From contig FN648816.1 in assembly GCA_000310025.1 (NCBI GenBank), positions 6,693 to 37,862 on the forward strand: a DNA stretch of 31,170 nt, in the 5' to 3' direction. A program made the position numbers and the translations under genes. The first letter of the stretch is position 1. Each line of letters begins with the position of its first letter. This DNA comes from Ectocarpus siliculosus. Its lineage: Eukaryota; Sar; Phaeophyceae; Ectocarpales; Ectocarpaceae. Below are positions 11,612 to 20,738 of this stretch, one piece after another. Under the pieces are notes generated by a model that did no database searches, was not told the DNA's origin, and saw only the letters and a program-made list of their open reading frames with translations.

Positions 11612-12016
11612 ATGTCACAACCCGTAGAGCTCGAACGGCAAGTGACACTTCGAGTGGTGCCCTCTACAGCTGCAGAAGAGAGGGTCGCTAATTCTTGTAG
11701 TAGCAGGGTCCCGCCCGTCAATGCTCATCAGGCCCCAAAAATCTCTCCTCTCGGTCTCGCTATCAGTTTCTTCTATTGTTTTCCTCCCTGCCACCACGTA
11801 TTGATGTCGTTGAATTGCGAAGCCCCGCGTGGAGGTCGTCTTGGCAAAAGACTGAAGACGGCCCAGATGACCTTTCATATTTGCCAATTTCTCCACCCCC
11901 GAGGCTCGAACAACAGACCTCGTGGGTTTTGCCGAACGACAACGACACCAGCTTGTGCGCCCACTGTTTTCTTCAAGTCGAAAGGCCTCCCGTCAAACGT
12001 CGGTACGCCCCAATAA
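11612..12016 (+). other. Open frames with a weak FYVE-like end
   Basis: Two overlapping plus-strand frames are open. One of them, ending at 12021, has near its end SWVLPNDNDTSLCAHC followed by a basic KRRY stretch. FYVE fingers, which bind phosphatidylinositol 3-phosphate on endosomes, have a similar start (W-x-x-D, C-x-x-C, then R-R/K-H-H-C-R), but here the HHC core and later cysteines are absent. At best this is one exon or a relic. It lies between the two parts of the GDP-hexose phosphorylase-like gene, so it would be intronic if that gene is continuous. Confidence 0.15.
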
Positions 12017-12362
12017 CTTAGGAGTTCAACCAGATCTGCGTCCAAGTCACCGTGTCGTGTGACGCTCGTAAACAGCACAGACTGCGAAACAATGGCGGAA
12101 AACTGGCAAAGAGCGTCTAGTAGGATGTATTAGTGCTGTGTGATCTTGTTTCATGTTTCAGCAGCCCGCGTAGACCCAGGGTGGCGCAAGGTGGGTGTGA
12201 GTGGGCCACACTGCTTGCCCGGGGACGATAGGGGCAAAGGCCCGACATCGGAAAAGAGCCTGACTACTACGGACCTACATTAGTTTTCCAACGCTATTTC
12301 CCCTACCCAGAACGCCATACAACGTCGTTTCTCTCCGTTTCTTCAGCGAGGACGAGTTAATT

Positions 12363-12458
12363 ATGGAGGTGCCTTCTTACGTGACGGTGGCGGGCTTTCG
12401 TGGCGACGGTGCCGGAAAAGGCCAAAAGAAAAAGAAAATCCGGCAACAACTGCTCTGA
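12363..12458 (+). CDS. Very short ORF, possibly a first exon
   Basis: ATG at 12363 opens 31 codons ending at TGA 12456-12458. The translation starts MEVPSYVTVAGFRGDGAGKG and ends in a basic KKKKIRQQ stretch, and codon choice looks like coding sequence. It has no recognised domain. It may be a small protein, or a first exon whose donor lies before the stop, or chance. Confidence 0.25.
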   Translation: MEVPSYVTVAGFRGDGAGKGQKKKKIRQQLL

Positions 12459-12804
12459 CTTCCGTTCGACAACTTGATAGATTTCATGTATGCCTTCGTG
12501 GTGCTGATACTTTCCCGCGTGCCGCCATGGGCCGGATTGTTTTGCGAACGACACAACAGACTCATAGCGGGTTGTGGTCGCTGAAGGAAGGAGAGTCGGG
12601 TGAACAAGGCGCGGCTGACGTTGTTTTTGTGAGGAGAACGACCGTTTACGTTTAGCCTTTGCACAAATTGACGTACTGTATATGCGTGTTTGTTGCGAAC
12701 TTCGTGGTGAACTTGGAGCGCGGTCCACAGACCGATCGGGCCGTAATCTTCCTGAGACCTCCCGCAAGGTATGTTCAACTCATTTTTCTACCCGTTCACC
12801 ACAG

Positions 12805-12942
12805 GTACCCCCACAGCGTACCACCGCGTATTCTTTGGCAGTGGCCACAGACTTTGCCGATGCGCTGAGGGTGGACCCTGGGTTACGACTCGGCTTCAAC
12901 AGCGCGGGCTCGTCGGCCTCAGTGAACCACCTCCACATTCAG
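12805..12942 (+). CDS. Exon with the HIT-like motif of a GDP-hexose phosphorylase
   Basis: An acceptor (CACCACAG) precedes 46 codons that read VPPQRTTAYSLAVATDFADA and then LRLGFNSAGSSASVNHLHIQ. This matches the catalytic section of the GDPGP1/VTC2 family: the 'PQR' segment, the 'R-x-G-[FY]-N-S-x-G-x-x-A-[ST]-[IV]-N-H-L-H' block and the histidine motif H-x-H-x-Q/H that carries the nucleotidylated catalytic histidine. The exon keeps both histidines. It ends at CAG followed by GCACGT, a candidate GC-AG donor; a GT five bases further on is the alternative. I could not find the downstream exon that should carry the C-terminal part, so the gene may be incomplete. Family assignment is fairly firm; activity is not. 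Confidence 0.55.
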
Positions 12943-13700
12943 GCACGTGCGACAAATGCTGCGTCGACGCTGTGCGCTGTGGGTGTGGATGCTGGCGGTT
13001 TTCCGTGGACAAAAATACAGTTCTCCATTGTAGGCTACGAACATCTAACAAAGCAGGGGACATTCCGTGAGCAAGAGCGACCTTTGCCTCGTCCTAGAAA
13101 GCCATCTTTATTTTGCCCCCGAGTTCGGTGACACAGGTCGTTGACGTTGATTTCGATGCATTCATTGTTTTCGGCGGAAAAACAGGATCTAGGGCGCGAT
13201 AAGATGCGGAAATAGACTGTTCATGACAGCTTGCCCGTCTCTACATGTCAACCTGCGTTACAAGCCTCTAAATAACCCAGAGATTTGATGCCCGGAACAG
13301 ATGATTTTCCTTTCAGATAGAACGTTGTTTGGGGGCACTCGGCACTCGACACGGATCTACGGAGGTGGAGATGTAGGTTTCGTGTATCATGGCGATACAT
13401 GTTTGGAGAAAGGCCCCTTCTGCGTGCATGGGCACGCATGCCCTGCGCACTCGTTAATGGTACAAGATCTTAGTCAACCATATCGCTCTGCGCTTCTGGC
13501 AGCAAGCTGCCCGCCTCCAAACACGACCGATCGTATTTGGTTGAGGGCAGCAGGTATTAGCGTATGATATATTGCTGCGAGACGTGGTACTTCCGAGACG
13601 TGCTATAGCTAACAACTTGTGTGAAGGGCCGCATCACTTCCGGAACGGCAGCGTGGGTGGTATTATGTTGGGAGCCGTGCCAATTTCGGAACGACCGCAT
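12943..13700. other. No supported gene
   Basis: The C-terminal exons of the GDP-hexose phosphorylase-like gene would be expected here, but no translated frame matches that part of the family. Only short open frames are present. I see no repeats. Confidence 0.4.
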
Positions 13701-13708
13701 GGTGTATC

Positions 13709-14252
13709 GTGTGTGTGTGTGATCACGAACTTCTTCTGGAGCTCGTACGGCAAGAAGGCCGACGTAAAGCATGGCCGAACCGGGGGCAGCCACCCCTGGA
13801 GAAGCTACAGGACGAGAATGAAGGGCAGCGCGCGAGAATCCAGTTTGGTGGCGTTTCGGGAGCAGAAGGCGGGGGCACCGCGGCGACTGCACCTGGCGCG
13901 GGAACTATCGCTGGAGATGACGTACATAGTTTTCCTTACGATTCATTGTGCGTCCCCCTCGATTTTGCCCCCTGCCTACCCTCTCCTCTTGTCGGATTGG
14001 TGGTTGTTGACGGGCCGTAGTCGATCTGGCCTGCGCTACGTCTGCGTGGACGAGACCAGAGCAGGCATCGTTTGCATGTCACAGCTTCAACCCATTACCA
14101 CATCGCACGAAGGAGCGTTCGAGGTCGTCATCCACGTTGACCTTGAAAATGGTTCCATAGTCAGGGTTTTCGGTGTCCCAAGTCCCAGTGTGATACCGGG
14201 CCCCGACTCCGACGCGCATGCCTCTCTGGTTGGCATCGCATCAAAAGCATGA
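13709..14252 (+). other. Coding-like open frames of unknown function
   Basis: One frame (about 13718-14020) encodes CDHELLLELVRQEGRRKAWP and then a Gln/Glu/Arg-rich, Gly/Ala-rich stretch. A second frame is open from 13572 to 14252 and its last 70 codons also look coding (segment HEGAFEVVIHVDLENGSIV). The two could be exons of one gene; a donor GTACAT at about 13920 is possible. The first 19 bases of the coding-like part, 13718-13736, are identical to 16546-16564 in the repeat-module gene. No family is recognised. Confidence 0.25.
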
Positions 14253-14281
14253 TACCGCGGGGTGGTGTTGCCTAATGGTAT

Positions 14282-15675
14282 ATGTTGCGCTGTCAGCTGC
14301 AGCGAGGCTTCCTCGTCGAGGAAATCATTATGCACCTGAAATCTGCGGTTTCAGTAACACACGTTGTTGAAGAGATTGGTGTGAAATTTTGCGAGAATGA
14401 CGTGATATCTCAACCGAAAATGGTATAGATCATTCAAGAAATTGGGCGTGACCGCCACGATTTTTATGATCCTATGTTCAAGCGTGCCCCGGTGGGGAAG
14501 AAGGAGGCGGCGGCAAAGTTCAAGGCAGAAGCTGCAGGCAATCAGGCGCCGAAGAACATGGGAGACATCACACTTCGAGACGCGTGTGACGTTCTTGACG
14601 CAGTTCTGACCGACGACTCCACGAAGGTTCCGGTGAAAGAAGGCGTCGACGTTTTCTTTGACCCCGAGAAGTTCAACGAGAAGAAGACTCTCGACGTGTT
14701 CATGAAGACCTTCCCGTACGACGCGGTCGAGCTCGGTGTGAGGGAACGCACGGAGATCCTTGTGGGGAGTTCCAAGGGGAAGGTGGTGAACACGAAGCAC
14801 GATCGCGCCATGATCGAAGTTGGTGGACGAAGCTTGGCTGTGTCGGTTCTCTTCGTCCTACAACACGCCGTGGGAGGGCAACTGGTGACAACTGTGGAGG
14901 CAGCTCAGCGCAAGTTCGTGTTGTTCCTACAACAGGTAATCGCCATCCCGGAGTTCTTCATCCCGAACCACTACCGGATCGAAGGGAAGGCTTCTTGCGC
15001 CCAGAGTAGGTACACTACGGATGCCGAGGCAGAGATCGCCAAGTTGCAACTCAAGCAGAGGGTCAAGCCTACCCCCGAACGCCAGGGCAAGATCACCCGC
15101 TTTCAGAAGAGGTTGGACGGCATGATCAAGATCAAACCGATGATTTGGAGGGTTCTCCGGAAAATCTCCGTATGATGCCTGGGCAAGCTGCCAACTTCAA
15201 CTTCGGAGGCGCCTTGAGCGGATTCCCAGGCGGAGGAGGAGGGTTCGCAGGAGGTGGTGGAGCTCGCCCCAAGACGTTCGTGGTTTTGCCCGATGAGAAA
15301 GAGGTACCCAAGGTACTCATGGGCGTCAACCAGTGCATCAATAAGTTGTACCATTCTGAGAGGAACAAGCGTAATGAGAAGGCTAGGACGAAGTCTCATC
15401 AAACCCCGAGGGAGAAGTCGGGGAAGTCGGCCCCCGTCATGGACTTTGTCGAGAAGCAATTGTTTCAGGGAGACATGGGGAACACTGGAAACATGAGTGC
15501 CCTGGAGGATTTGCTTCGCCGAAGGAGCTGCAGCGAAGAAGTTGCTTTCGACCCCGAGGTCAAGAAGCACGTTGAGAAGGAATTTCCGAGCTTCTATGAC
15601 ATGTACAAGACCCCGGACGATGTTACAGCGGCTTTGATCAAGTTCGAGGAGGTTTGGACGTGGAAGTCGTCATAA
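14282..15675 (+). pseudogene. Unknown protein of about 400-460 residues, one stop and one frameshift
   Basis: From ATG 14474 a GC3-rich frame runs to 15175 (233 codons). A second frame continues to TAA at 15675. The join works if one A is missing near 15133, giving KIK-TDDLEG across the break. The combined protein has a basic N-terminus, a helical middle with a hydrophobic patch (VLFVLQHAV), a basic stretch near residue 200, a short Gly-rich linker (about 15205-15265) and a charged C-terminus ending in EEVWTWKSS. The coding frame also extends upstream to ATG 14282 but is interrupted by a TAG at 14426-14428; residues on both sides look continuous, so that stop may be a point mutation. I do not recognise the family and find no polymerase, integrase, protease or helicase motif. 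A structural or capsid/Gag-like role is only a guess. Confidence 0.55.
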
Positions 15676-15793
15676 AGGTGAGGTTCGACTCGGAGGTTCA
15701 ACTCGATCAGTGGTTGATATTGGTAGTTGAAGCTGGAAGCTGGTTGGATGTTTTTTCGGAGTTATTCCGGAAATGCAAAGATTCTTGTATACA

Positions 15794-15945
15794 TATCCAC
15801 AGAATTGGAATATTAAATTAAAAATTGAAAGAAAAACAGTCATAAAGAACAAAAAAAGATTGACCTCGCCCCCGCCCCCTTCGTTCGCTCCCCATCTCTC
15901 CCGACATCTCTCCACACCCCAACACCTTTCTCCTCTTTCCTCATC
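15794..15945 (+). promoter_or_regulatory. AT-rich block and pyrimidine leader before the repeat-module gene
   Basis: ATCCACAGAAT starts a stretch of about 70 A/T-rich bases, followed by about 80 bases that are almost all C and T, and then ATG at 15946. A block with the same first 11 bases and the same order of parts precedes the ATG at 17858. This looks like a shared promoter plus 5' leader. No canonical TATA position can be assigned. Confidence 0.5.
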
Positions 15946-17060
15946 ATGGCTAAGCCCAACCCAGAAGGTCGTCAAGTCCGCCAGGGGAACCTTCTCGAAG
16001 ACCAAGAAAGGATCATCTTCTATAGAGGAAGAGTTTGGCTTTGTTTTGTACAGGTCTTCGTTGTTGAATTTCACGCTTCGTTGCACTGACGAAATTATCT
16101 ACAGTGACCACGACTTGCTTCGCGAATGCTGCAGTGAGGGGGCGATAATAGAAGTGATGGTCGGGGGTAGCTATGGCTGTGTGTTGAACGATGCTGCAGT
16201 GAGGGGGCGATAATAGAAGTGATGGTCGGGGGTAGCTATGGCTGTGTGTTGAACGATGTCACCATTGACAAGATGGTTGCTCTGATGTCTACGGAGGAAG
16301 GGGAACGTGACGAGGAGGACCGTACTTCTGTTGACCCCGCTCGGAAGCTTGCGTACAAGGAGGCTGTGCTCTTGGACTTTATGGTAGACTTTGGGGAGAA
16401 TTTTGGAGATGAGGTAACTTGGTCAAGTGGGGAGAAGCCAGTGACTGCAGTCTCATTTTACTTGGAGGGAGAAACAATCTGCCCGCCGAAATCCACCAAC
16501 CTTTCACCGGGGTTCGTAGTGTTTTACGACACACTCGCGTTTCACTGTGATCACGAACTTCTTCGGGGGTACAAGAGGGTCATGGTGGATCACGCACCGT
16601 ATGAAGGTGGATTTCTGACGTACAACACTGTCAAAAGGATGGCAGCAGATCTAGAGCGCGTAAATGCCGAGAATGATCCACGCCACCGCACAGACGGTCA
16701 GTCTTCGCAAGCTGCTATTCGTCAGTACCGAGGACACCCTCACTACCCCGCTGCGGTGCTCTTAGACTTCATGTCAGTGTTCGGGGCACAATTGAAGGGG
16801 GGAGAAATAGTGACTGCGTGTGCATGTATTGGCCCCTTAGTTTGAGCTGCTTCAGGGTGAAGTCCGTTCATGGTAAGCCAACTTCGGCGGTAGAGGTGAG
16901 CCGATGCTTGGTTTCAGGCCGGAGTACTGCCTGGAATGTCATTTCAAGGCGGTTCAGGGGCTGCAAAACCAAGCTCGCGGTGATTCAAAGAAGGAGTCGG
17001 ATGCAGGAGAAGTAGTTGTTCCCTGTAGTGGAATGTTTTGGGGTGAACATAGAGGTTGAT
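15946..17060 (+). pseudogene. Repeat-module protein of unknown function, disrupted
   Basis: ATG 15946 begins MAKPNP, after which the better frame shifts and reads SARGTFSKTKKGSSSIEEEF. A short intron (about 16053-16103, GTCTTC to CTACAG) would join it in phase to SDHDLLRE. From there the protein consists of a module of about 125 residues: a DH[DE]LLR start, a Gly/Tyr segment, an acidic helix, then A-[VA]-VLLDFM-x-x-FG and a GEKPVTAVSFYLEGE-like end. Module 1 spans about 16102-16540, module 2 begins at 16546. A 65-base exact tandem duplication at 16129-16258 breaks the frame in module 1; without it the frame is continuous. Module 2 degrades after 16800, and a tail reading MLGFRPEYCLECHFKAVQG ends near 17060. 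No known family fits. Confidence 0.5.
16129..16258. repeat. Exact 65-base tandem duplication
   Basis: A segment including GCTGCAGTGAGGGGGCGATA is present twice, 65 bases apart, with no difference seen between the copies. Because 65 is not a multiple of three it shifts the reading frame and introduces stops (TAATAG) in the second copy's entry frame. Its perfection means it is recent. Confidence 0.95.
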
Positions 17061-17093
17061 TTGCATGTCAAGTAGCGTCTCAAGTACCATCTC

Positions 17094-17275
17094 AAGTAGG
17101 GCGCGGAGCCAAGCTCAGTTTTTCCTTAGGTCTTCGATGTTTGTGATCGTCTCAAGTAGCATCAAAGTAGGGCGCGGAGCCAGGCGCAGTTTTTCCTTAG
17201 GTTTTCGATGTTTGTGATGTTTCGAGAGTTTTTTTGGATATGAGTCACACGACGCCGCTTCAGGCGCAGTTTTTG
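17094..17275. repeat. Direct repeats, about 54-base core, period 71
   Basis: AAGTAGGGCGCGGAGCCA starts at 17094 and again at 17165, each followed by GTTTTTCCTTAGG and CGATGTTTGTGAT with few differences. A shorter third piece, AGGCGCAGTTTTT, appears at about 17262. Shorter CTCAAGTAG units also surround the array. It lies between the end of the repeat-module gene and the next open frame, so it may be in a 3' untranslated region. Confidence 0.8.
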
Positions 17276-17337
17276 TCGCGTGACTCTGTCTTTTCCTCTA
17301 ATTCAAGAGTTCAAAATATTTCAACGTTTGCTCTGAG

Positions 17338-17727
17338 GTCAATACATACTTTGACCACGATGTCTTGGCTGAGGTCAAGACATTTCACACCGAGGTCTTC
17401 ACTGACTTCTATTGCCAACCCGGAAGAAACAACTTCTCTAACCTGCGAGGGGACATCACCGTGAAGTTCGGATTTGACTTCAAAAATGACACTTCCGCCG
17501 TATTCGTGCCAACCTGGAAGTGTAGTACTTGTTTGGGTTCCGATGTGACTTCACCTTTGAGTTCCTCAAAAATTAGACACGACATCCGAGTTGACTCCGC
17601 CTTGAAGTTCCGCATCCATACGACGCGACTTCCTAATAGGACTTCAATAATGGCACGAATTCATGTGATTTCAGTGTTGCCACCCAGGGGACTTCTTCAC
17701 CGATATCGTTCTGAAATTCAACACTGA
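17338..17727 (+). other. Coding-like frame with internal short repeats
   Basis: The frame from about 17338 to TGA at 17727 is open and reads EVNTYFDHDVLAEVKTFHTE and later TVKFGFDFKNDTSAVF. The DNA contains many spaced GACTTC/GAGGTC-like hexamers, so the open frame may be a product of degenerate short repeats. FDHDVL resembles the DH[DE]LL start of the modules in the preceding gene, which would make it a further, decayed module. There is no good start codon. Confidence 0.25.
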
Positions 17728-17749
17728 AATGAAAACGCCGACGTTAAAA

Positions 17750-17857
17750 ATCCACAGAATCGGATTGCTAGAAATTACAAAAAAACAGATCAAAAGAATG
17801 AAAACAAATGGTGTTGCCCCCCTCTAAATCAATCCTCACTCCTTCTCCTAATCAATC
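17750..17857 (+). promoter_or_regulatory. AT-rich block and pyrimidine leader, second copy
   Basis: It begins with ATCCACAGAAT as at 15794, has an A-rich stretch of about 65 bases, then a C/T-rich leader of about 40 bases ending in AATCAATC before ATG 17858. The leader is shorter than in the first copy. The same arrangement before two neighbouring genes suggests common regulation or common descent. Confidence 0.5.
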
Positions 17858-18233
17858 ATGTCACAAGCTCTCGACTCAATGGTAGCAAATCTCACATATC
17901 AGGAAAAAGGACAGGATGGCAATCAAAGCGTCCGACACCTTCGTCCACGGCAGTAAGGTAATGGACATTTTACCTTCGTGCAAGAACGCGTACGCTCTGA
18001 GGGGCAACGCTCTCATCAGGCACGTCAAGCACGAGGTTATCGAGAAAGTGTACGCCCTTCACGTCGTCCTGGGTCGCGCTGTACTCCGCCTTCACGGACA
18101 CGTCCTCGACAGCGCCATCGCCCCCCTCGACTCCGAGGGCCACCAACTCAGCGCCGAACGTCGGGCCAAGCTTTTGCGCACAATGGGAGAGGCTTTCCTT
18201 GGGCGCCTTCCGGTATTGCCGGGGAGGGGTTGA
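17858..18233 (+). pseudogene. Unknown small protein, probably frameshifted
   Basis: ATG 17858 follows the pyrimidine leader but its frame closes after 32 codons (MSQALDSMVANLTYQEKGQD and a short tail). The frame from ATG 17916 to TGA at 18233 (105 codons) is strongly GC3-biased and reads MAIKASDTFVHGSK, then a helical region (IRHVKHEVIEKVYALHVVLG) and an Arg/Leu-rich end. A one-base change between about 17905 and 17940 would fuse the two into a protein of about 125 residues. Alternatively, the 105-codon ORF is intact and starts at 17916. No family is recognised; the helical character is inference. Confidence 0.5.
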
Positions 18234-18400
18234 GATTGATAATGTTGCCAAACCACCTAAGCTCTGAAAATTCAGTTGTGGGTTGCTCTCGGTGGGTAGA
18301 TGCGATATTCGGTCTCAGATTTTAAATCCGGGGTCGGGAAGGTGGGTTTTCAGCGAAACTTGGTGAGTTGTCTTACTCAATGTATAGGGAAACGCAAATC

Positions 18401-18742
18401 AGGGGACACGAACTTTCTGTCCCCCCCCGGGGACAAAACAGGGATCTGCCCACCTCTTGCCCATTTTAAGCGCTTTTTTTACCGCTGTTCCGGTAGAACA
18501 AACCCTTGAATTTTTGCAAACTTTGCTGGCCACTTCCGACCAGGGGACACGAACTTTATGTCCCCCCCCCGGGGACAAAACGGGGATTTCCCCATATCTT
18601 GCCCATTTTATGCGCTTTTTAGACCACTGTTCCGGTAGAACAAACCCTACAGTTTTTGCACATTTTACTGGCCACTTCCCACCAGGGGACACGAAATTTG
18701 TGTCCCCCCCCCGGGTACAAAACGGGAATTTTCCCATATTAC
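18401..18742. repeat. Satellite of three units, period about 141 bases
   Basis: Units start with AGGGGACACGAA at 18401, 18542 and 18684; the third is partial and diverges after about 18742. Each unit starts with GGGGACAC, then a TGTCCCCCCCCGGGGACA palindrome that can form a perfect hairpin, then CGGTAGAACAAACCC and a GGCCACTTCC end. Unit identity is high but not perfect. The minus-strand open frame through it (18866-18399) is itself periodic and I treat it as non-coding. Confidence 0.9.
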
Positions 18743-18876
18743 TACTACCAAAAGTAAAGGGTAGCGCATAATACTTGCAAACGTTGCGTTCGACACAACA
18801 CCAGAAAAAGCAAGAAGAAAAACAAACGTCGACGAGTTCCATTCTTGTGGTTGGCAGCCAACACATCCATCCATCC

Positions 18877-20417
18877 CTAGCCCACCTCCGGGAACCTCCT
18901 CTTCGCGATACTTACGCGACCTCTTGAGCTTACGTATTGCGCTTCCTCCCGCTCCCCCTCCTCCTCCCCCTCCTCCTCCTCTTCCTCCTCCTCCTCCTCC
19001 CCCTTCTCGTCCTCCTCCTCTCCCTTCTCTTCCTTCTCCCCTCCCCCCCCCACCTCCCGCATGCTCTCGTCAAGCGTAGGCGCCACTGGGGACTCGTCCG
19101 AAGATATAACCGGAAGAATAACGCCGGTCAATTGAGTCCCAAGCGTACGTCTCCCAACCATCTCTTTTCCCGACTTCTCCATCACCTCGCCAACCAAGTC
19201 GGGGTACACCTTCGCTACCATGCAGTCATCTTAGCAGCCTATTCGGCAAGTCGAGCAGTAGCACGATGCGCCCCGAACCCGCAACTTCCACGATCTGGTG
19301 AACTTCTTGGGGGCGGCCCATTTCCTCGCCCTGGACCCGTCTACCTCCCACTTCCTAGCCGTCAACACCTTGTCTCCGGCCGCTCCCACCACAAAATCGT
19401 CTGTCTGCATCCCCACACTACTAGCCCACACAAGACTATAGGTATCCTGCACCTCCTCCTGCTCCTCCTCTGTTCCCGTGAAAAAGTACAGCTTGGAACT
19501 TCCAGGGATCCCCGTCAGATCTATCGGTGGGCGAGGAATTTCCTCGGGGCCAAACTTCCTTGTGTCGAAGAACATCCTCCCCACACTGTCTCCCTTGTGC
19601 ATGAGCTGTCTCCGAGGGTGAGAGGGTGCGTCTCTCTTCTTAGACTCCTTGTACATGTCCCTAGCTCCTGCAGGGAGCGAAAAAAAATGCTCTTGTATCT
19701 AGGAGACTCCGTCACATTTGTAATGTGGACAAACGAACGGGTGTATTGCAGTTCACAGCACCGTGTAGCCGTGTAGTACAACAAACTTAGCGGTAGACCT
19801 TAGCAACATAATACACAACTGCCACATACAACCGAGACTACGGTAACAGCAACGCAACGCAGCAACTTGCCTGAGTTTCCTGTTGCACGGGAAACGTCGT
19901 CGGAGTGCCAGAAAGCCCTGGCGAGAGCCATAACCTCGGGATTCGTCACGTCACTCCGTGTCTTGCGCTCGTTGTACACGTAGCATCCCTCACTCGCAGC
20001 GATCTTGGGGGCGATGTCGTGGTTCGTGTTGTGCATCCGCCGCCGTACATCGCTGAAAGTCTCGTGCCGAATGCCGAGACTGTTGGCTCGCTCGGCAAGG
20101 CTCACTTCACCAGACTCAACGGGCTTGCACCGCTGGCCGGGGTGGCACACGTCCGTGTCAGTACACGTGTGCTCTCCCGCTCCGGCTGCTACAGCGAGCG
20201 CTGTCTGGTAAGTGGTCCACCCTATCGAGCTGTTGCAGTGCTGCTTCAGCGCTTGCAACGACGCGCGGAGTGCACGAGTGTTGGCCGCGTCGATCGCAGC
20301 CACCTTAGCTGCTGCCTGCTCTGCCGCGCCAGCATCAAGCATGGCCCGTACTCGCTCCATCAACACGGGGTCGTTCTGCATCAAATCCATCGCGCTAGAG
20401 CGACGCTCCTCCGCAAC
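18877..20417 (-). pseudogene. Transposon-associated-type gene with one in-frame stop
   Basis: Minus-strand exons are 20417-19871 and 19667-18877; the intron starts GCAAGT after CAG and ends CCCTGCAG, a good GC-AG intron that keeps phase (GNSG-ARDMYKE). The likely start is ATG 20390 (MDLMQNDPVLMERV). An Ala-rich helical region follows, then VTNPEVMALARAFWHSDDVSR and DAPSHPRRQLM. Near the end of the fold is a cysteine cluster, CYCSTCRIGC-stop-DDC, where TAA at 19233-19231 interrupts an otherwise continuous frame; a Glu-rich tail runs to 18877. Length without the stop is 436 residues; with it, 318. The pattern 'F-x-x-[SR]-DD[IV]SR', a Pro-Arg segment and a CxCxxC cluster recalls multicopy uncharacterised proteins of algal and animal genomes thought to come from mobile elements. 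No catalytic triad was identified. Confidence 0.6.
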
Positions 20418-20738
20418 CTGCGTACAACGTATCAGTATAGTTATTGGAGGAGTCGGGGGAACATATGAGTGAGCGACAATTAGACACCACGGTAGCAGCG
20501 TCATTGCAGCAGATACAGCAGTCACCAAACCCGTGCAACTTTTAATGCGCTTTCGGTGGTGAATTATCGACGTGGTGGAATGGACCTCAATTCTTGGGGG
20601 CAAAGAGAACGGGCAGCGCGTGTACCAAATTTCAAATTCAAGAATAGAGCAGCTGGCACGAACTGGCGCGCAAAGTAAAGCAGTCAATCAAGCACAGAAC
20701 ACTTTTCAGCAGCACCTCAGAAGTGACTCAAAACTCAC

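Noticed and set aside
15120-15150. Programmed -1 ribosomal frameshift between the two ORFs
   Set aside because: No slippery heptamer of the usual form lies in the zero frame at the overlap, and neighbouring genes show random lesions.
18399-18866. 155-codon minus-strand frame through the satellite
   Set aside because: Its translation repeats with the DNA period, and frames shift between units; the openness comes from the repeat.
18937-19776. 279-codon plus-strand frame
   Set aside because: It is antisense to the Glu-rich tail and exon 2 of the minus-strand gene; its poly-Leu/Pro start is the complement of the Glu codons.
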